64,000 bases of DNA from Ferrimonas sediminicola. Lineage in GTDB: Bacteria > Pseudomonadota > Gammaproteobacteria > Enterobacterales > Shewanellaceae. The notes beneath the pieces are model-generated. The model did not search any database. It was not told the origin of the DNA and saw only the letters and a list, made by a program, of their open reading frames with translations. The stretch is from assembly GCF_005116715.1 (NCBI RefSeq), contig NZ_SWCI01000002.1, positions 469,443-533,442 on the forward strand, written 5' to 3'. Positions 1-8,210 of this stretch are shown here, piece after piece. How positions within the stretch are numbered: the stretch's first letter is position 1; each line of letters starts with the position of its first letter. A program made the position numbers and the translations under genes.

Positions 1-1626
1 TTCGCCCGCAACCTAATCCAGGTCGAGGGCACCGATGGCGACCGCCCCGTCCGCCTGGCCCAGCTGGACAAGCAGCGCTGGCAGTTGGAGGAGGATTGCG
101 ACCAGTTGGTGATCCGCTACCGGGTCTACGCCTGGGACCTGTCGGTGCGCAGCGCCCACCTGGACCAGACCCATGGCTTCTTCAACGGCACCAGCGTCTT
201 CCTCAAAGTGGAGGGCCGCGAAGGGGAGCCGGTGCAGTTGGAGATTCAACCGCCTCAGGGCGAGGGCTACGGCGACTGGCGGGTAGCCACTGCCATGCCC
301 CTGGCCTCGGGCACCGAGCGTTACGCCTTCGGCCGCTACCAGGCCAGCGACTACGACGAGCTTATCGACCATCCGGTGGAGATGGGCACCTTCACCCTGG
401 CCAGCTTCCGGGCCCGGGGGGTGCAACACGACCTGGTGCTGACCGGTCGCCACTGGGCGGACACCGACCGCATCTGCGCCGACCTGACCAAGATCTGCGA
501 AACCGAGATCGACCTGTTCGGCGGCAGCGCCCCCTACGACTACTACCTGTTCATGACCATGGTGCTGGGCGAGGGTTTCGGCGGCCTGGAGCACCGCGCC
601 TCCACCGCCCTGGTGTGTGGGCGCGGCGACCTGCCCGCCACCGGCGAAACCGAGATGACCGAGGGGTACCGCACCTTCCTGTCCCTCTGTTCCCACGAGT
701 ATTTCCACAACTGGAACGTCAAGCGGATCAAGCCCGCCCGCTTCGTCCCCTACGAGCTGGATCAGGAGAGTTATACCCGCCAGCTGTGGGCCTACGAGGG
801 GGTCACCTCCTACTACGACGATTGGCTGACCTACCGGGCCGGCTGTGTCGACCGGGACACCTACCTGACCATGCTGGGGGAGCTGATGACCCGGGTCACC
901 CGAGGCAGCGGTCGCTTCAAGCAGAGCCTGAGCGACAGCTCCTTCAACGCCTGGACCAAGTTCTACAAGCAGGATGAGAACGCCCAGAACGCCATCGTCA
1001 GCTACTACACCAAGGGGGCGATGTTTGCCCTGTTCCTCGACCTCTCCATCCGCAAGGAGACCGGTGGCCGCCACAATCTCGACCAGCTGATGCAGCGGTT
1101 GTGGCAGGAGTTCGGCCTCAAGGGGATCGGCACCGAGGATGACACTCACCAGCGTATCGTCAGTGAACTGATCGGCCGCGATGCCGGCGACCTGTTCGCC
1201 TGGCTCGATCGCACCGAGGATCTGCCCCTGGCACCGCTGCTGGCGGAGTTCGGCGTCGAGCTCAGCCAGCGCAGCGCCACCTCCAACAGTGACAAGGGCG
1301 GCACCCGCGGCGAGGGGCTGGCGGTCGAGTTGGGCGCCAAATACAACACCGCCGCCGTCGGGGTGACCATCGCCAATGTCGCCGAAGGCGGGGACGCCCA
1401 CCGCCTGGGCCTGGCCGCCGGTGACAACCTCATCGCCGTGGACGGCCTGCAGGTGGGCAGTGATCTGGACAAACGGCTCAACCGCTACGGCGCCGGCGCC
1501 CGCCTGAGCTGCCACTGGTTCCGCCGCGATGAGCTGATGAGCGGTACCCTGACCCTGACCCCGGCACGCCACACCACCAGCGTGCTGACGGTCACCGACG
1601 AGGGGAAGCTGGCTGGGTGGCTGTGA
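1..1626 (+). CDS. M61-family metallopeptidase with PDZ domain (5' end outside window)
   Basis: This is the C-terminal 541 residues of a glycyl-aminopeptidase-like M61 peptidase; the frame is open from base 1, so the true start lies upstream. The zinc motif HEYFH is at 694-708, followed by NWNVKR, which is typical of the family. The third ligand is probably the Glu of the LWAYEG motif near 796. A PDZ-like segment (GVTIANVAEGGDAHRLGL and onward) fills roughly the last 90 residues, as in M61 proteins such as Sphingomonas glycyl aminopeptidase. It probably trims Gly/Ala-rich peptides; substrate and location cannot be judged without the N-terminus. A Crp/Fnr-like gene follows 24 bp downstream on the same strand. 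Confidence 0.9.
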   Translation, partial: FARNLIQVEGTDGDRPVRLAQLDKQRWQLEEDCDQLVIRYRVYAWDLSVRSAHLDQTHGFFNGTSVFLKVEGREGEPVQLEIQPPQGEGYGDWRVATAMPLASGTERYAFGRYQASDYDELIDHPVEMGTFTLASFRARGVQHDLVLTGRHWADTDRICADLTKICETEIDLFGGSAPYDYYLFMTMVLGEGFGGLEHRASTALVCGRGDLPATGETEMTEGYRTFLSLCSHEYFHNWNVKRIKPARFVPYELDQESYTRQLWAYEGVTSYYDDWLTYRAGCVDRDTYLTMLGELMTRVTRGSGRFKQSLSDSSFNAWTKFYKQDENAQNAIVSYYTKGAMFALFLDLSIRKETGGRHNLDQLMQRLWQEFGLKGIGTEDDTHQRIVSELIGRDAGDLFAWLDRTEDLPLAPLLAEFGVELSQRSATSNSDKGGTRGEGLAVELGAKYNTAAVGVTIANVAEGGDAHRLGLAAGDNLIAVDGLQVGSDLDKRLNRYGAGARLSCHWFRRDELMSGTLTLTPARHTTSVLTVTDEGKLAGWL

Positions 1627-1650
1627 TCCCCATCGGCGGCGAAGCCTGAG

Positions 1651-2214
1651 ATGATCCTCGACCAGTTTCACCAGTGTCTGGCAAAGCTGGGGGCCGATGC
1701 CGGCGCCCTCTTGGCCCACCAAGGACGCTGCCAGCCGCTGAAGCTGGAGGCGGGCGCGGTGCTGCTGCCCCAGGGGGCGAACCAGAGTTCGGCGTTCTTC
1801 CTCGGCAGCGGAGTGCTCCGGGCCTGCCACTACTCCAGCGAAGGCCAGGAGCACATCAAGGAGTTCTACCTGCCCGGCGAGCTGTGCCTCCTCTACGCCA
1901 GCTGGCTGGATGGCCGGCCCACCGAGTACCAGCTGGAGGCCCTAACCCGGGTCGAGGTGCTGAAGCTGCCCCTGGCGCTGCTGGACCTGCCCCAGTGGCA
2001 GGGGGTCTGCCGGGCGCTGATGAGGCAGCAACTGCTCTACAAGGAGGAGAAGGAGGCGTTCTTCCTGCTCAACACCCCCCAGGAGCGCTACCAGGCCCTG
2101 CTGAGCCGCTGGCCTCAGTGGGTCGAGCAGATCAGCCAGGCACAACTGGCCCGCTACATCGGCATCAGCCCCATCAGCCTGTCACGAATTCGCCGGCGCA
2201 TTAACCAAGGTTAA
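1651..2214 (+). CDS. Crp/Fnr-family transcriptional regulator
   Basis: A 187-residue protein with an N-terminal cyclic-nucleotide-binding-like beta roll (about 25-110) and a short C-terminal helix-turn-helix (ISQAQLARYIGISPISLSRI). The HTH is compact, as in the Crp/Fnr subgroup that includes many 180-200-residue regulators. No Fnr-type cysteine cluster is visible, and the phosphate-binding residues of true CRP are not obvious, so the effector is unknown. It lies just after the M61 gene and may be co-transcribed with it. A paralogue with almost the same HTH end is at 46795-47376 on the other strand. Confidence 0.85.
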   Translation: MILDQFHQCLAKLGADAGALLAHQGRCQPLKLEAGAVLLPQGANQSSAFFLGSGVLRACHYSSEGQEHIKEFYLPGELCLLYASWLDGRPTEYQLEALTRVEVLKLPLALLDLPQWQGVCRALMRQQLLYKEEKEAFFLLNTPQERYQALLSRWPQWVEQISQAQLARYIGISPISLSRIRRRINQG

Positions 2215-2272
2215 TGCCGCCCGGCGGCCATCGACGGAAACTGGCGCCATCCCACGATGACCCGGAGTCCTG

Positions 2273-2818
2273 ATGTCGCCGTTTTTACTGTCCCAATTGC
2301 TGGTTGGCGTCGCCATCCTGCTGGATATCGCCTCGTTCCAGTTCCGCCAGCGGCGGCACATTCTGCTGTGCCTCTGTGTCTCCACCCTGCTCACCGCCCT
2401 CCACTTCCTGCTGCTGCATCACTGGACCGCCGCCGGACTGATGTTGCTGGCCAGCAGCCGCTTTGCCCTGAGCATTCGCACCACCTCGCCTCGGTGGCAG
2501 TGGCTGTTTGTGGTGCTGGGACTGGGGGTGATGGCCGCCACCTGGGGTGGCCTGCCGAGCCTGCTCAGCGGGCTCGGCAGCACCATTCAGACCATCGCCG
2601 CCTTCCGCCCCTGTGATCGGCAGCTCAGGCTGACCATGCTGCTGGGGATCAGCTTCTGGCTGGCCCACAACCTGCTGGTGGGCTCGCCGATGGCTGTGGC
2701 GATGGAGTCACTGTTCATCCTGTCCAACCTGGTAGGATACTGGCGCCACTACGGCGTGCCATTTTCAGATCGCAGGCCCCGTCCCCGCGCCGCTGCGCCG
2801 AAGCGGGAGGCCGCCTGA
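2273..2818 (+). CDS. ygjV: YgjV-family inner-membrane protein
   Basis: A 181-residue, highly hydrophobic protein with about five membrane segments, matching the Imp-YgjV family in length and in its C-terminal signature (AFRPCDRQLR, WLAHNLLVGSP, SNLVGYWR). The function of the family is unknown. The ATG follows a GGAG Shine-Dalgarno. The last 20 residues are an Arg/Pro-rich cytoplasmic tail. It stands alone between the Crp-like gene and a hairpin terminator. Confidence 0.85.
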   Translation: MSPFLLSQLLVGVAILLDIASFQFRQRRHILLCLCVSTLLTALHFLLLHHWTAAGLMLLASSRFALSIRTTSPRWQWLFVVLGLGVMAATWGGLPSLLSGLGSTIQTIAAFRPCDRQLRLTMLLGISFWLAHNLLVGSPMAVAMESLFILSNLVGYWRHYGVPFSDRRPRPRAAAPKREAA

Positions 2819-2825
2819 TGACCGA

Positions 2826-2849
2826 CGGCTGAGGCATCAGCCGCTTTTC
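2826..2849 (+). terminator. Probable terminator after ygjV
   Basis: A 7-bp perfect stem (CGGCTGA/TCAGCCG, loop GGCA) is followed by CTTTTC, eight bases after the ygjV stop codon. The T-run is short, so termination may be partial. Confidence 0.55.
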
Positions 2850-2871
2850 TGCCCGGCTGCCAACCTGATTG

Positions 2872-2890
2872 TCCGAACGTTGCGTTCGGA
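2872..2890. promoter_or_regulatory. 8-bp inverted repeat, possible operator
   Basis: TCCGAACG-TTG-CGTTCGGA is a perfect dyad between ygjV and the small gene at 3041. It has no T-run on either side, so it looks more like a protein-binding dyad or leader hairpin than a terminator. The factor is unknown. Confidence 0.3.
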
Positions 2891-3040
2891 AATAGTGTTT
2901 GTGAACTCGATGGCGATCATCAGTCAATTTTGGTACAAATCAGGTAGCAGGTTCTGCAGCCACGAAAACTGAACACAGCTCGACTGGCAATTTTCGCCGG
3001 TGCGCCCATACTTGAGTTCAGTAGGTTAAGGAGGTGACTG

Positions 3041-3214
3041 ATGCAGTCCAGAACTCAACTCAATGCCCTGTTACACAAGCGCTTTAAAGACGCCCAGTCC
3101 ATCTCGGACCTGAGGGAGCGACTGCGCGATGTCGAAGAGGAGCTGCATCAGGTGTTTGCCGATGAGCTGGCGCAGTTCATTACGCCCGAAGAGGAGCAGA
3201 AGAGAGTCTCCTGA
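3041..3214 (+). CDS. Small hypothetical protein (57 aa)
   Basis: An ATG at 3041 sits five bases after a strong AAGGAGG Shine-Dalgarno, and the frame stays open for 57 codons. The product is charged and strongly helical (heptad-like LRERLRDVEEELHQVF), suggesting a small soluble coiled-coil protein. It has no signal peptide, membrane segment or recognised family. It has about 220 bp of its own upstream space and a perfect hairpin just after the stop, so it looks like a monocistronic gene. The strong ribosome site and flanking signals are the evidence that it is expressed. Confidence 0.65.
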   Translation: MQSRTQLNALLHKRFKDAQSISDLRERLRDVEEELHQVFADELAQFITPEEEQKRVS

Positions 3215-3223
3215 CCCGGGAAC

Positions 3224-3254
3224 CGACAACGCCTCGCTGAGCGAGGCGTTGTCG
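3224..3254. terminator. Long hairpin between convergent genes
   Basis: CGACAACGCCTCGCT is followed, after one base, by its reverse complement, giving a stem of about 13-15 bp ten bases after the 57-aa ORF and 15 bases from the stop of the convergent gene at 3270. It has no long T-run. It probably serves both strands. Confidence 0.6.
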
Positions 3255-3269
3255 TCTGTGACAGAGACC

Positions 3270-3767
3270 CTAGTGCACCGCCTGGTAAACGGCGCTGTGG
3301 CCCTTCACCCACTCTCCCTGCTTGAGATAGAACGCCTGCTGGTGCATCTCGCCATCCACGAAGCGGATCTCCGAGCGCACCTCCTTGACCCCCTCCGCCG
3401 CGCCGGCCACCCGTTCATGGAAATAGAACACCCCATCCTTGGCATAGGCGGTCCCCTTGGTGTAGAAACCTGCGGTGGTGAAGTAGTAGAACACCAGACT
3501 GTCGGCCTGCTCATCCCAGACCATCAGGGTCTCCCCCTCGTACTGGCCCTGGTTCAGCGAGTGGGTGATGCGCACCGCCTTGCCCTGCAGCGCCGGTTGC
3601 CACTGGGAGACATCGATCACCGGGTTGTCCGGGGTGGAATCGGAGAACTCTCCGCGCCACACCTTGCCCAGGAAGGGGCGCAACGGCTCCAGTTTGGCAT
3701 CCAGCTCCCAGCCCCAGGCGGGGCGGAGCACAAACAGCAGTAGCAGGGGGATCCATCTGACCATCAT
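3270..3767 (-). CDS. Exported hypothetical protein
   Basis: A 165-residue protein. The chosen start MMVRWIP gives a clean signal peptide (LLLLFVLRPAWG, cleavage near WG-WE) and overlaps the stop of the upstream gene in an ATGA, so translation is coupled to the SRPBCC gene. The mature part is rich in beta-strand-like alternation with aromatics (SLVFYYFTTAGFYTKGTAYA), which fits a small lipocalin-like or DUF1579-like barrel in the periplasm. No catalytic motif is visible and the family was not recognised. Confidence 0.7.
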   Translation of the reverse strand: MMVRWIPLLLLFVLRPAWGWELDAKLEPLRPFLGKVWRGEFSDSTPDNPVIDVSQWQPALQGKAVRITHSLNQGQYEGETLMVWDEQADSLVFYYFTTAGFYTKGTAYAKDGVFYFHERVAGAAEGVKEVRSEIRFVDGEMHQQAFYLKQGEWVKGHSAVYQAVH

Positions 3768-4243
3768 GCCGTCCTTTGTTGGCTGTCGAAGTATCGGTTT
3801 AATGCCCGCTCCCAGCGCTGGAGAAACTCCTGCCAAAACCCCTGGTCGAGGCGGTCCAGCTGGCTTTGCCCCCTTGGGCCGATGGCGGTATAGAGGTAGT
3901 TCAATTGGATGACGCAGCCACCGGGCGCCGGGCTGACCCCGATGCGGATGCGGGTCACCAGCTGTTCGGGGAGGGTCTTGAGGAGCTCCAGCTGGCCCTG
4001 ATCCGGGTCACTGGCCAGGACGTACCAGGTGGCAAGCCCCCCGGGCTCCTGGGTGGTGAAGACACAATCGGTTTCGATTCGGCCGACGTTGCTCCACACC
4101 ATCAGCGGATCCCAGCCGGGAACCCATTCGCGCTCGCGCACCGGGCACATCAGTGGAAACACCTCTGACGCACTGCGGTTGCTGCGGATCTCGCCGCTGT
4201 ACTGCCTGGTCTGGCGGGGACGGACAATCATCTTGCTCTCCAT
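3764..4243 (-). CDS. SRPBCC (START/Bet v1-like) protein
   Basis: A 159-residue protein whose shape matches the SRPBCC hydrophobic-cavity fold: an N-terminal strand (QYSGEIRSNRSASEVFPLMCPVRE is spread over about residues 14-37), a central WVPGWD turn and a long C-terminal helix (GFWQEFLQRWERALN). Proteins of this type bind or modify small hydrophobic molecules; no specific ligand can be named. First gene of a two-gene unit with the exported protein at 3270. Start could be ATG 4243 or the internal ATG four codons later. Confidence 0.65.
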   Translation of the reverse strand: MESKMIVRPRQTRQYSGEIRSNRSASEVFPLMCPVREREWVPGWDPLMVWSNVGRIETDCVFTTQEPGGLATWYVLASDPDQGQLELLKTLPEQLVTRIRIGVSPAPGGCVIQLNYLYTAIGPRGQSQLDRLDQGFWQEFLQRWERALNRYFDSQQRTA

Positions 4244-4249
4244 GGAAAC

Positions 4250-4278
4250 CGGCGAAAAAAGAGTATCTTTATTCGCCG
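4250..4278. other. Inverted repeat between SRPBCC gene and can
   Basis: CGGCGAA at 4250-4256 pairs with TTCGCCG at 4272-4278 across a 15-base AT-rich loop. It sits in the leader of the SRPBCC gene and downstream of can on the minus strand. It could be a weak terminator or a leader hairpin. Confidence 0.3.
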
Positions 4279-4324
4279 TTTACCTTACATCCTTAGGAGA
4301 CTATAGCAAGAAATCACCCCGGGG

Positions 4325-4972
4325 TTAGTTGCCGTAGATCCCTTCTATGGCGGCCTTGCGAGCCTCCCACACCTGGCTGCGGCCATTGACGGTCAGTCCC
4401 AGGTCGGTGATCAGCCCCCCTTTCAGGTCGTAAATCCAGGCATGAACGCTGAGTTCCTGGCCCCGATCCCAGGCGGCTTTGCAGATGGTGGTCTGGCAGA
4501 CGTTGGCCGCCTGCTCGATGGCGTTGAGTTCACACAGGCGGTTGCAGCGATCCTCGGCGTCCATGGCATCCAGAAGCAGCTTGTGGTCCTCGTAGGTGTC
4601 GCGGACATGGCGCAGCCAGTTGCTGGCCAGCCCCAGGTAGTCGCCCTGCATGGAGGCGTTGACGCCACCACAGCCGTAGTGACCACAGACGATGATGTGC
4701 TTCACCTTAAGCACATCGACGGCATACTCGATCACCGACAGGCAGTTCATGTCACTGTGGACCACCACGTTGGCGATGTTGCGGTGAACGAAGATCTCTC
4801 CGGGCGCCAGATCGATAATCTGGTTGGCGGGCACCCGGCTGTCGGAGCAACCGATCCACAGGTAATCGGGGGACTGCTGCCCCACCAGTTGACTGAAAAA
4901 CTCTGGATTCTCCTTCTCGACCCGTTCGGCCCACTGTCTGTTGCGCTCAAACAGATGATCTAGATCTGCCAT
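4325..4972 (-). CDS. can: Beta-class carbonic anhydrase
   Basis: Catalyses CO2 + H2O to bicarbonate and a proton in the cytoplasm, feeding carboxylation reactions at air CO2 levels. All beta-class residues are present in E. coli Can numbering: Cys42, Asp44 and Arg46 (CSDSR) and His98/Cys101 (HYGC), making the zinc site and the Asp-Arg dyad. Length, 215 residues, is normal. It is transcribed alone; the neighbours on each side face away or are separated by more than 80 bp. Confidence 0.97.
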   Translation of the reverse strand: MADLDHLFERNRQWAERVEKENPEFFSQLVGQQSPDYLWIGCSDSRVPANQIIDLAPGEIFVHRNIANVVVHSDMNCLSVIEYAVDVLKVKHIIVCGHYGCGGVNASMQGDYLGLASNWLRHVRDTYEDHKLLLDAMDAEDRCNRLCELNAIEQAANVCQTTICKAAWDRGQELSVHAWIYDLKGGLITDLGLTVNGRSQVWEARKAAIEGIYGN

Positions 4973-5124
4973 CTCTCTACCCCGTTGATTAAAGTGCGCC
5001 GCATTATAGCGAAAACCATAGGTGCAACTGGTCGAAACACCCGATGGGAATATTCGGGATTTCTGGCGATTTTCAGCGGTTTAATTATCATTAAACCAGA
5101 TTTGAGCAACTTTTGGACCCTTTT

Positions 5125-5583
5125 GTGAGCCCAATTCAGCTGCGTGTCGCCCGGTGGGAGGACATTCCCGCCATCCAACTGGTGCGCAACGCCGTGCGCG
5201 AAAACCGCCTGTCGGTCGCCGGCAGCATCAAGGAGGCCGATGTCGCCAGCTACCTCGAGGCGCGGGGCCGAGGCTGGGTGTGCGAAGCCGGGGATCGCAT
5301 CGTCGGCTTCACCTTCGCCGACGCCATCGACGCCAGCATCTGGGCGCTGTTCCTTCTCCCGGAGTGGGAGGGCCAGGGATTGGGACGGCGCCTGCTGGAG
5401 ACCGCCTGTAACTGGCTGTTCGCGCAGGGGGTCAAGGAGATCCGCCTCAGCACCGCCCGTCACACCCGGGCCCACGGCTTCTACCTGAAGCTGGGGTGGC
5501 GCGAAACCGGCGCCCGCGGCAACGGCGAGGCCAAGCTGCGCCTGAGGCGCCCTAGGGCGCCAGCCGCTCCACCTGCCAGTTAG
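5125..5583 (+). CDS. GNAT-family N-acetyltransferase
   Basis: About 152 residues with the GNAT acetyl-CoA motif A ([20 protein letters not shown]) and the motif B end ([13 protein letters not shown]). Substrate unknown. The start is uncertain: GTG at 5125 (chosen) or TTG at 5113; neither has a clear Shine-Dalgarno. The last 32 bp overlap the 3' end of pdxH on the other strand, and the extreme C-terminus ([12 protein letters not shown]) is probably unstructured. Confidence 0.8.
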   Translation: MSPIQLRVARWEDIPAIQLVRNAVRENRLSVAGSIKEADVASYLEARGRGWVCEAGDRIVGFTFADAIDASIWALFLLPEWEGQGLGRRLLETACNWLFAQGVKEIRLSTARHTRAHGFYLKLGWRETGARGNGEAKLRLRRPRAPAAPPAS

Positions 5584-6190
5584 CCCCCTCCCTGGTATAG
5601 AGGAAGCGGTCGTGCAGGCGCCGGTCGCCCCCCTGCCAGAACTCCACCGTCTCCGGTTTCACCCGGTAGCCACCCCAGAAATCGGGCAGCGGCACCTCAC
5701 CCTTGGCAAATTTCTGTTTCAACTCCAGAAATTTGGATTCCAGCACCTGGCGGGCGGAGATACGGCTGCTCTGCTGGGAGACCCAGGCACCGATCTGGCT
5801 GTCCTTGGGCCGGGTGACAAAGTAGGCCAGCACCTCGCGCTTGCTCAGCGGCTCGGCTGTGCCGGTGAAGTGCACCTGACGCTCCAGCTCGTGCCAGGGC
5901 ATCAGCAGGCTGACCTTGGGATTGTGGGCAATGTGGGCCGACTTGCGGCTGCCGAGGTTGGTGAAGAACACCAGCCCATCCTGATCGAACTTCTTCAGCA
6001 GGACGATGCGCTGAAACGGCTGCCCGCTGCCGTCCACCGTAGCCAGGCTCATGGCCGTAGGGTCGGAAAAGCCCGCCTCACTGGCCTGGTGCATCCAGGT
6101 TTCAAACAGCGCCAGCGGATCCTCGGGCAGATCCTTGCGGCGCAGGCCGCCCTTGAGGTATTCACGGCGAACATTAGTGTAATCGGCCAC
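5552..6190 (-). CDS. pdxH: Pyridoxamine 5'-phosphate oxidase
   Basis: FMN enzyme that oxidises pyridoxine or pyridoxamine 5'-phosphate to PLP, the last step of the pathway and of salvage. The 212-residue length and the landmark blocks match Pdx[12 protein letters not shown] and [10 protein letters not shown] (FMN/phosphate binding), [12 protein letters not shown], and RLHDRF near the C-terminus. Monocistronic; its 3' end overlaps the convergent GNAT gene by 32 bp. Confidence 0.96.
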   Translation of the reverse strand: MADYTNVRREYLKGGLRRKDLPEDPLALFETWMHQASEAGFSDPTAMSLATVDGSGQPFQRIVLLKKFDQDGLVFFTNLGSRKSAHIAHNPKVSLLMPWHELERQVHFTGTAEPLSKREVLAYFVTRPKDSQIGAWVSQQSSRISARQVLESKFLELKQKFAKGEVPLPDFWGGYRVKPETVEFWQGGDRRLHDRFLYTREGANWQVERLAP

Positions 6191-6272
6191 TTTCTACTTC
6201 CTTGATCTATAACTCATTCTCATCGGCATCATCGCCGACCTTCCCCTATTCTACTGCCCGGTGCGGCATTTG

Positions 6273-7085
6273 CTAAGCACCACCCTGACGGTGTCTCTGG
6301 CGGCGGTACTGCTCCGGGGTGCTGCCGGAGAGCCGGGTGAACATGGTGATGAACGCCGAGGGGCTGGAGTAGCCCAGCTCCAGGGCCACCTGGTTGACCC
6401 TCATGCCGCGACGCAGCATCCCCAGGGCCTCCAGGAAACGCAGCCTTTGCCGCCAGTCGCTGAAGCTCATCCCCAGATGGCGATGGAAGTGGCGGGTCAG
6501 GGTGCGCTCAGTGCTGTACACCTGGGCCGCCCACTGCGCCAGAGTGCGTTTATCGGCCGGGTCCTGCTGCAGGGCGGTGATGATTGGCCTGAGCAACGGC
6601 TCGTCGCTGTGGGGCAGATAGGCGGCCATCGGCTCCTCCCTCAGCAGTTGATCCACCAGCACCATGGCCAGGCGGTGATCCTCCGGGGTGCTGGCGTACT
6701 GCTGCTGACGATCGGCAAAATCCTCCATGATCGCCCGGAACACCCCGGAGAGACGGATCATGCAGGCTGCCCCGGGCAGCCGTTCCGAAAGCTCCGGCCT
6801 CAGGTAGAGGGCCCGGTAACTGACCTTCTGGCGACTGTAGCTGGTGTGCTCCACCAGGGGCGGAATCCAGATGGCGTACTGGGGGGGCGACAGGAAGGGG
6901 CGGCCGTCGACGTTGATCTCGATCACCCCCTGCTCCACCACGTTCAACTGGCCCCAGCTGTGGCTGTGGGGCAGGAAGGTGGTGTCGGCGGCGATATCCT
7001 CACGGTGGAGGTAGATGTCGCTGGCGGAAGTCTCGAAGGGCAGCGGATATCGCTCCAGAACCTCGGTGACAAGCTCCTGATCCAT
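6273..7085 (-). CDS. AraC-family transcriptional regulator
   Basis: About 270 residues: an N-terminal cupin-like sensor (about 30-110, HSHSWGQLNVVEQG) and a C-terminal double HTH. The second HTH reads VNQVALELGYSSPSAFITMFTRLSG. The ATG at 7085 is preferred over the GTG at 7091. It is divergent from an EamA exporter with 137 bp between starts, a common arrangement in which the AraC protein controls the exporter. The inducer is unknown. Confidence 0.9.
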   Translation of the reverse strand: MDQELVTEVLERYPLPFETSASDIYLHREDIAADTTFLPHSHSWGQLNVVEQGVIEINVDGRPFLSPPQYAIWIPPLVEHTSYSRQKVSYRALYLRPELSERLPGAACMIRLSGVFRAIMEDFADRQQQYASTPEDHRLAMVLVDQLLREEPMAAYLPHSDEPLLRPIITALQQDPADKRTLAQWAAQVYSTERTLTRHFHRHLGMSFSDWRQRLRFLEALGMLRRGMRVNQVALELGYSSPSAFITMFTRLSGSTPEQYRRQRHRQGGA

Positions 7086-7222
7086 AACCACTCTACCCCC
7101 ATCACAACAATCTGTCCTGACAGCATAACACTTTGTCAGAAATTCGTTATATCTATTTTTGCTGTCACCTTTAAAATGCGCCCCCGTAGTTAAATCCCCT
7201 TAGTCGTGTGGAGTCGTTGCCC

Positions 7223-8134
7223 GTGAGCAAATCCGCCTACCTGTTCCCCCTGGCCACCGTCATCGCCTGGGCGGGAAATGGTATCGTCAGCAAGATGTCC
7301 GTGGACGTGGTCAGCCCGGGAACCATAGCGTTCTATCGCTGGCTGCTGGCCGCCCTGGTGCTGCTGCCATTTGTCGCCAAGACCCTGTGGCGCCAGCGTC
7401 AGGCCATTCGCAAACAGTTTTTTAAGTTGAGTGTCCTCGGGGCCCTGGGAATGGTGGTGCTGCAGACCCTGACCTACGTATCAGCCCAGACCACCTCGGC
7501 CACCAACATCGCCCTGATCGGCTCCGTGGTGCCGATGATGACCATGGCCTGGGGGGTGATGCTGAACCGGGAGCGCCCCACCCAGGGGATGATCGCCGGC
7601 TCGCTGATCTCCTTCCTGGGGCTGTCGGTGCTGCTGACCCAAGGTCAGCCCCTGGCGCTGCTGCATCAGCCCCTGAATCAGGGTGATATCCTGCTGCTGC
7701 TGGGGGCGATCTGTTACGGCCTCTATGGGGTGCTGCTGCGCAGGTGGAAACTGCCCTTCTCCACCTGGCCATCACTGTTCCTGCAGATGACCATGGGCGC
7801 CCTGTGGCTGCTGCCGGTCTACCTGACCCAGGCGGACCGCAGCGTCTCTGCCGAAGCCTGGCCCATGGTGCTGTTCGCCGCTCTGGTGGCCTCGCTGTTT
7901 GCCACCTACAGCTGGTTGCGGGGCATTCAGGCCCTGGGCGCCAACCGTTGTACCGCCTTTATGAATCTGAACCCGCTGATCGGCACCGGCCTGGCGATCT
8001 GGCTGTTGGAGGAGAGCCTGGCCCCCTCCCACTGCCTGGGCGGCGGCCTTACCCTGCTGGGGGTGTTCCTGACCCAGCGGCTCAAGTCTCCGGTCCGCCT
8101 GCGGCGGCGCCGACTGCCGGTCACCGAAGGCTAA
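7223..8134 (+). CDS. EamA/RhaT-family (DMT) exporter
   Basis: Roughly 303 residues with ten hydrophobic segments and two EamA repeats, the classic drug/metabolite transporter layout for exporting amino acids or other small metabolites across the inner membrane. The GTG at 7223 is chosen because GGAG at 7210-7213 lies nine bases upstream; an earlier GTG at 7208 overlaps that Shine-Dalgarno. The tail is Arg-rich, placing it in the cytoplasm. Divergent from the AraC regulator, which probably controls it. A second EamA gene is at 45407. Confidence 0.88.
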   Translation: MSKSAYLFPLATVIAWAGNGIVSKMSVDVVSPGTIAFYRWLLAALVLLPFVAKTLWRQRQAIRKQFFKLSVLGALGMVVLQTLTYVSAQTTSATNIALIGSVVPMMTMAWGVMLNRERPTQGMIAGSLISFLGLSVLLTQGQPLALLHQPLNQGDILLLLGAICYGLYGVLLRRWKLPFSTWPSLFLQMTMGALWLLPVYLTQADRSVSAEAWPMVLFAALVASLFATYSWLRGIQALGANRCTAFMNLNPLIGTGLAIWLLEESLAPSHCLGGGLTLLGVFLTQRLKSPVRLRRRRLPVTEG

Positions 8135-8158
8135 GACAACCAGACACGAGCACGAAAA

Positions 8159-8182
8159 AGGCCAGCCCCGGGGCTGGCCTTA
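8159..8182. terminator. Bidirectional terminator
   Basis: AAGGCCAGCCCC pairs perfectly with GGGGCTGGCCTT. It is flanked by A-rich sequence on the left and TACTGTTT on the right, and lies between the convergent EamA and TraF-like genes. Confidence 0.75.
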
Positions 8183-8210
8183 CTGTTTCAGCGTTCTGAA
8201 TCAGAGAGGA

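Noticed and set aside
13..1854. A very long open minus-strand frame opposite the M61 gene
   Set aside because: GC-rich codon bias of the real gene keeps the antisense frame open; the predicted protein is low-complexity Gly/Val/Gln-rich with no domain. Similar long antisense frames opposite smc, ligA, the M13 gene and the phosphatases were rejected for the same reason.
6205..6225. ATAACTCATTCTCATC as a Fur box near pdxH
   Set aside because: Only about nine of fourteen fixed positions of the 7-1-7 consensus agree, and pdxH is not a typical Fur target.
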